A stretch of 9,912 bases of DNA from the NCBI GenBank assembly GCA_002354005.1, contig DEKS01000167.1, forward strand, positions 8,498 through 18,409, read 5' to 3'. A model generated the notes under the pieces. That model saw only the letters and a list, made by a program, of their open reading frames with translations, did no database searches and was not told the DNA's origin. Source of the stretch: Bacteroidales bacterium UBA2716. GTDB taxonomy: Bacteria; Bacteroidota; Bacteroidia; Bacteroidales; UBA932. The position numbers and the translations under genes were made by a program. Below, piece by piece: positions 5,962-9,912 of this stretch. Every line of letters starts with the position of its first letter. The stretch's first letter is position 1.

Positions 5962-7932
5962 ATGAAAGACTTTGTGAAGGCAAGTGCAATCTTTGCCGTT
6001 TTTTGTCTCGCGTGCGCGTGCGCGAAGAATCCCGTTCCGGAGCAGGCCGCGAAGGGGATTGATGCTATCGACACCCAAAAAGTGGATGCGTATTATTCCT
6101 GCGCCAGCGTTTCCGTCCCGGCTGCTACGGAATCCGTTACTGTTGTCTATACGGCCGCTAATGGCAGCACCGTCACCCGTCAGGTGGCTGTGACGCCCCA
6201 GGTGGCCCAGCCGGTGGGCGGAAAGGACGTGGAACCGTTCGGCACGGTAAAACTTCTCTTTGAGGCTCCCGTCACCACCAAAGTGAGTGTTTACTACACC
6301 GCTTCTCCTGCCACCAAGGCGGAGGAAGAAGGGGACCAGGTATACCTTCTCACGGATTTTCCCGTGGACCAGATTACCTTTGGCGAGTTTGGCAAAACCC
6401 GTTATGTCCAGATGCCCTGGAGCTTTGGTTGGGCCAATAATGAGTCTACCAACTGGCAGAATGTACCCGCTTACCCGGCGGATGTGGTAATGTACGACGA
6501 AGCGCACAACCACACCCTCCGTTACCGTTTTGCCTACGCTGGCGGCGTTGCCGGAGAAGGCTACTTCCTGGATGAGGCCTATACCATTGAGAATCACGTG
6601 GTAACGGGCTACAAGTATACCTACTGCGGCGGTTGCGGCAATTGCCCGTACTGCATGCCTTGGGGCTGCAGCTGCGGTTGCGGCACCACCAACAACCCGA
6701 ACTTCAAGGCCTCCGGAGACACCACCGGCGGTAAGGAAGCGGAACTTCCGGAACTGCCGGAAGAGGTGGTGGAAGTGGCCCTGCCGGAGCCCGCTCCGTA
6801 CAAGACGGAGGATATGGGCTTCGCCTATTACCATTCCAGCGGTGTGGTCATGTTTGACGACAGCTGGCCGCGGATGCCGGAAGAGAAAGGCGCCGGCGCA
6901 TACGACTACGACTTCAATGACGTGGTGGTGGACTATGACCTGGAAGCCCGTACCGTCCCGGACGCCCTTCTGGAGTCGGAAGGCTGGCGCGAGCAGGTGA
7001 AGGTGGTCCTGCACCTGAGAGCTGTGGGCGGCGACAAGCCTGAGCGCGTGGGCCTGATTATGGAAGGCTTCGACCAGCAGTATGTATCCAGCATTGAAAC
7101 TTATTGCACCCTGGACAGCTGGCAGAACCCGCACGGAGAACTTCCCGCCTGGACCAAGCGCACCCTGCAGGAGAATTCCCTGCACGTGGAAACGGACCCG
7201 CTCCGTCCCATGATGGAAATCGGTGCCATCTTCCGCCTGCGGGAGAACATGGCCGGCAATGCGGAAGGGGAGTACACCTATGTGAACGGCAACTTCACCA
7301 ACACCACCGTGTTCAATCCGGCCCTCAAGCTGTATGAGCCCTGGGGTGGCCCGCACACGCAGCAGTACCGGGAGGAGCTGGCCGATGTCGCCGTGCCCGC
7401 CACGCTGGCCAAGATGCAGCAGTGCAAGTATTACAATACCGTTCCCGGTTATGTGAACGTTTCCGGCGGCCTGTACACCTATACGGTCATCTACAACATG
7501 AAAGCCCGTGCGTCCATGAGCGCCGAGGAAAGCCAGAAGGCCCTCAAGAACATGGTGGATGCCGTGGTGAACACCACCAACCAGAATTTCTACATCATTG
7601 CCAAGAACGGCAGCAGCTATGTGCCGGTGGGCCTGAAGGGCTACAAACCCGCGGAGGTGGCCATCAAGGGCTTCCCCAACGGATACAAGGCCCTCTACGA
7701 CAACGCCGTGGCGGCCGATGGCAGCCAGCTCAGCGCTTCCACGCCGTATATGAGCCAGGACGGCCACGTGTGGGCGTTCAAGTGCCCGGTGCTCACGCAT
7801 CACGTGTGGGAAAAGATGTATTTCTCCCTGGCCTATCCCCAGTATGAAGGCTGGGTGCGCAGCCGTGGAGCGGAAAACACTGACTGGTACAAGGAACAGG
7901 TGGACAGCCTGTACCTGACTTGCCCGTGGTAA
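5962..7932 (+). CDS. LruC domain-containing lipoprotein with a cysteine-rich cluster
   Basis: 656 residues. The ATG at 5962 is chosen because it starts a lipoprotein signal, MKDFVKASAIFAVFCLACAC, with C20 (or C18) as the probable lipidated cysteine; the open frame upstream to 5710 overlaps the previous gene. After the cysteine comes AKNPVPEQ, which lacks the acidic surface-export signature of Bacteroidota, so a periplasm-facing location is the safer guess. Residues about 25-215 form a beta-rich region. A cluster of seven cysteines follows (C222, 225, 228, 231, 236, 238, 240), then a Pro/Glu-rich linker (about 258-282). The LruC domain runs from about 285 to the end: it has the hallmark YDYDFNDVVVDYDLE (from 314) and the family ending with PVLTHHVWEK, SLAYPQYEGW and a late DWY. 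The biochemical role of LruC proteins is not established. The gene is first in an operon with a HEAT-like protein and a membrane glycosyltransferase, suggesting a link to an exported glycan. Confidence 0.86.
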   Translation: MKDFVKASAIFAVFCLACACAKNPVPEQAAKGIDAIDTQKVDAYYSCASVSVPAATESVTVVYTAANGSTVTRQVAVTPQVAQPVGGKDVEPFGTVKLLFEAPVTTKVSVYYTASPATKAEEEGDQVYLLTDFPVDQITFGEFGKTRYVQMPWSFGWANNESTNWQNVPAYPADVVMYDEAHNHTLRYRFAYAGGVAGEGYFLDEAYTIENHVVTGYKYTYCGGCGNCPYCMPWGCSCGCGTTNNPNFKASGDTTGGKEAELPELPEEVVEVALPEPAPYKTEDMGFAYYHSSGVVMFDDSWPRMPEEKGAGAYDYDFNDVVVDYDLEARTVPDALLESEGWREQVKVVLHLRAVGGDKPERVGLIMEGFDQQYVSSIETYCTLDSWQNPHGELPAWTKRTLQENSLHVETDPLRPMMEIGAIFRLRENMAGNAEGEYTYVNGNFTNTTVFNPALKLYEPWGGPHTQQYREELADVAVPATLAKMQQCKYYNTVPGYVNVSGGLYTYTVIYNMKARASMSAEESQKALKNMVDAVVNTTNQNFYIIAKNGSSYVPVGLKGYKPAEVAIKGFPNGYKALYDNAVAADGSQLSASTPYMSQDGHVWAFKCPVLTHHVWEKMYFSLAYPQYEGWVRSRGAENTDWYKEQVDSLYLTCPW

Positions 7933-7941
7933 TGCCCCCGT

Positions 7942-9135
7942 ATGGAGTTCTACACACTCAACCGCTTCCTGTATTTAAAGTACTACGTGATGGTGCTTTA
8001 TTACCAGCTCATGGAATATCCTTTGCTGGCAAGAATTGCGGCCATCATGATTACCCTGTGTGTACTCTTCATTCTGATTCTGACTGTCCGCAGCGTCATT
8101 GTCACCCAAAAGGCGAATAACAGGCAGCGTAAGATAGCCCGGTGCCGTGCGCGGTATTATGAGCCTATGAAGGCCATCGCGCTGAATCCGGAAATAATGG
8201 ATTCGGCCGATATGGCCCAGCAACTGAACCTTCCTGCCCGGCACAACGCCCTCACGGCGATGAGCCAGTACATGGTTCCGGTGTTCCTGGAACTGTACCG
8301 GAACATGGCCGAGAGCCTAAACATGACCAACTGGCGCCGCCTGCAGCAGGCCTTCAGGCTGCCTGCGTACTTCGACCGGCAAATCCGTTCCCGGACCATG
8401 CGGGACCGGATTATGGCGTTCAAGAACATTGCCGATATCAACGCAGACCTCAAGGAGGCCGTGGCCTCCCGCTATCTGTATGCCAAGGACGCCAAACTCA
8501 AGATGAACGCCCGTTTCCATGTGGGGCGCTTTGGCACTACCTACCCGTTCAAGGTGCTGGAAGAAGACACCAACCTGGTGTTTACGGAGGAGATGATGGT
8601 GAAATACCACAACCTGCTGGTGTATCGTTCCAAGAACAACCTGCCCATGCCCAACTTTGTGCAGTGGTGCAACCGGACGCCGGTGAACGAGGACCTGCGG
8701 GAATTCGCGGTGAACGAAATCCGCCTCTTCCACCAGCGGGAAGACTGCCCGGACCTGCTGAACATGCTCAAGTCCACACACGACGAACGTTTTGCCTGTG
8801 CGCTTATCCGTGCGCTGGGTGCCTTGGAGTATTACGTTGCGGAAGAAGAATTCCGCCGCCGTTTCCCTGCGGCTTCCCTCAGGGAACGCAATGTCATCTG
8901 CGAGGCTCTGGGAACCATGCATTCCGGTTTGCCGGAAGTGGTTCCGTTCCTGGAGAATGCTTACCTGCTGGTGACGGACATCGTCTCCGGCATGACCATC
9001 CTCCGCGTGCTGTACAATTACGGCCCCGAAGGCCGTGAGGCGTTCAACCGGCTCAAGCAGCGCTCTACCCAGGACTATCTGTTCCTGTTCGAGCACATTG
9101 AAAGTCCCTTGATTAAAAGTGAGCGCTATGCCTGA
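7942..9135 (+). CDS. Single-pass membrane protein with HEAT-like repeats
   Basis: 397 residues, starting 9 bases after the lipoprotein stop and overlapping the next start by 8 bases, so the three genes are tightly coupled. One strong membrane helix lies at about residues 29-54 (LARIAAIMITLCVLFILILT), followed by a basic stretch (KANNRQRKIARCRARYY), which suggests that the long C-terminal part is cytoplasmic. The rest is helical. From about 246 to 385 it shows paired helices of HEAT type, for example DLREFAVNEIRLF, HDERFACALIRALGALEYY, SLRERNVICEALGTM and GMTILRVLYNYGPEGREAFN. No catalytic motif is visible. HEAT repeats usually act as protein-binding scaffolds, so it may hold or regulate the neighbouring membrane glycosyltransferase; this is inference from gene order. 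In-frame ATGs at residues 17 and 24 are possible later starts. The HEAT call rests on pattern only. Confidence 0.72.
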   Translation: MEFYTLNRFLYLKYYVMVLYYQLMEYPLLARIAAIMITLCVLFILILTVRSVIVTQKANNRQRKIARCRARYYEPMKAIALNPEIMDSADMAQQLNLPARHNALTAMSQYMVPVFLELYRNMAESLNMTNWRRLQQAFRLPAYFDRQIRSRTMRDRIMAFKNIADINADLKEAVASRYLYAKDAKLKMNARFHVGRFGTTYPFKVLEEDTNLVFTEEMMVKYHNLLVYRSKNNLPMPNFVQWCNRTPVNEDLREFAVNEIRLFHQREDCPDLLNMLKSTHDERFACALIRALGALEYYVAEEEFRRRFPAASLRERNVICEALGTMHSGLPEVVPFLENAYLLVTDIVSGMTILRVLYNYGPEGREAFNRLKQRSTQDYLFLFEHIESPLIKSERYA

Positions 9136-9912
9136 GTGGTTGATCAATACGTTCGATGCCTTTGTGCTGGTGTATTCCGGGCTGCTCATCGGCAGCTATA
9201 TCTGGATGGTGCTGGCCGCCGGGGCGCGTCATCGGCACCGGAAAACCTACCACGACGAGGACTACACCATAGACGAGATGCGGAAATCCCCGTATACGCC
9301 GTTCGTGTCCATTGTGGCACCGGCCTACAACGAGGAGAAGACCATCATCACCAACGTGGAGTCGCTGCTGAGCCTGGACTATCCGGACTATGAGGTCATT
9401 ATTGTGAACGATGGTTCCAAGGACAGTACCTTGCAGCTGCTCATGGACCGCTTCCAATTGGTGAAGGTGCCGTACGCTTACGTGGAGAAAATCAAGACCA
9501 AGCCGTTCCGCGGCGTGTACAAAACCACGTCGGACAACCCCGTGTACCAGCGCCTGACGGTGGTGGACAAGGTGAACGGCGGCACCAAGGCGGACGCCTC
9601 CAACGCCGGCATCAACGTGGTAAGCAGCCGCTACTTCGTGTGTACGGACGTGGACTGCATCCTGGATAAATACGCCCTTTACCGGGTGGTGTGGGGCACC
9701 ATGTGCTCCGGCCGCCATGTCATTGCCGTGAGCGCCACCATGCGCATGTCCAACGGCTGCGAGGTAAAGAACGGGCAGATGGTGCAGGTGAATCCGCCCC
9801 ACAGCCCTATCCCGCTGTTCCAGGAACTGGAATATACCCGCTCCTTCCTGGTGGGTAAAACGGCGCTTGCCTCTATCAACGCCTTGCAGAACGTGTCCGG
9901 CGGCTTCGGCCT
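9128..9912 (+). CDS. Membrane-bound processive-type family 2 glycosyltransferase, 3' truncated by window edge
   Basis: 261 residues are visible. A membrane helix lies at about 9-32 (AFVLVYSGLLIGSYIWMVLA), then a basic cytoplasmic entry, then the GT2 domain: VSIVAPAYNEEKTI (60-73), DYEVIIVNDGSKDST (87-101, nucleotide site), GGTKADASNAGI (151-162), and TDVDCIL (173-179, with D174 and D176 as the metal-binding DxD). The NALQNVSGGFG segment at the edge corresponds to the acceptor region that precedes the catalytic base in PgaC/hyaluronan/cellulose-synthase-like enzymes; the QxxRW motif and C-terminal helices would lie beyond the window. It probably makes or extends a polysaccharide while threading it through the inner membrane. 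The gene starts inside the previous gene (ATGCCTGA overlap), implying coupled translation. The glycan cannot be named from what is visible. Confidence 0.9.
   Translation, partial: MPEWLINTFDAFVLVYSGLLIGSYIWMVLAAGARHRHRKTYHDEDYTIDEMRKSPYTPFVSIVAPAYNEEKTIITNVESLLSLDYPDYEVIIVNDGSKDSTLQLLMDRFQLVKVPYAYVEKIKTKPFRGVYKTTSDNPVYQRLTVVDKVNGGTKADASNAGINVVSSRYFVCTDVDCILDKYALYRVVWGTMCSGRHVIAVSATMRMSNGCEVKNGQMVQVNPPHSPIPLFQELEYTRSFLVGKTALASINALQNVSGGFG

Noticed and set aside
5920..7803. 627-residue open frame on the minus strand opposite the LruC gene
   Set aside because: Its sequence is a His/Gly/Val-rich mirror of the GC-rich plus-strand codons, with no domain; a typical shadow frame.

Overview
The window looks like a chromosomal stretch from a Bacteroidota genome, probably Bacteroidales, with fairly GC-rich coding sequence. 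Evidence for this is a bacterial GlnRS of the type this phylum carries, two full matches to the Bacteroides promoter consensus (TTTG, 19-21 bp, TAnnTTTG), almost no Shine-Dalgarno sites, and a LruC-domain lipoprotein. I see no tRNA, rRNA, CRISPR array, transposase or phage gene. No gene-free stretch exceeds about 90 bases.

Layout. (1) 1-789 (+): the 3' part of glnS, ending in a hairpin terminator at 810-840 shared with a convergent operon. (2) 3117-841 (-): a two-gene operon, a family 2 glycosyltransferase followed by a Wzx/MOP-type flippase. (3) 3118-3177: a 60-bp divergent promoter region in which two near-perfect promoters interleave, both predicted to give almost leaderless mRNAs. (4) 3178-5875 (+): three overlapping glycosyltransferase genes, one DUF616/TOD1-like and two GT2. 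Groups 2-4 read as part of a surface polysaccharide (O-antigen or capsule type) locus: the transferases would build a lipid-linked oligosaccharide and the flippase would move it across the inner membrane. (5) 5962-9912 (+): a separate transcription unit with a LruC-domain lipoprotein, a single-pass membrane protein with HEAT-like repeats and a processive-type membrane GT2 that runs off the window. This looks like an envelope or exopolysaccharide export/anchoring module.

Most unusual content. Both GT2 genes of group 4 contain a strong palindromic element inside the reading frame (about 55 bp at 4397-4451, about 143 bp at 5315-5457). The two elements are unrelated in sequence, yet each lies in the loop just before the acceptor-site motif of its enzyme. 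They resemble in concept the in-frame palindromic elements of Rickettsia and may be repeat elements tolerated as extra peptide. A second curiosity is a cluster of seven cysteines inside the LruC lipoprotein, directly before the linker to its LruC domain.
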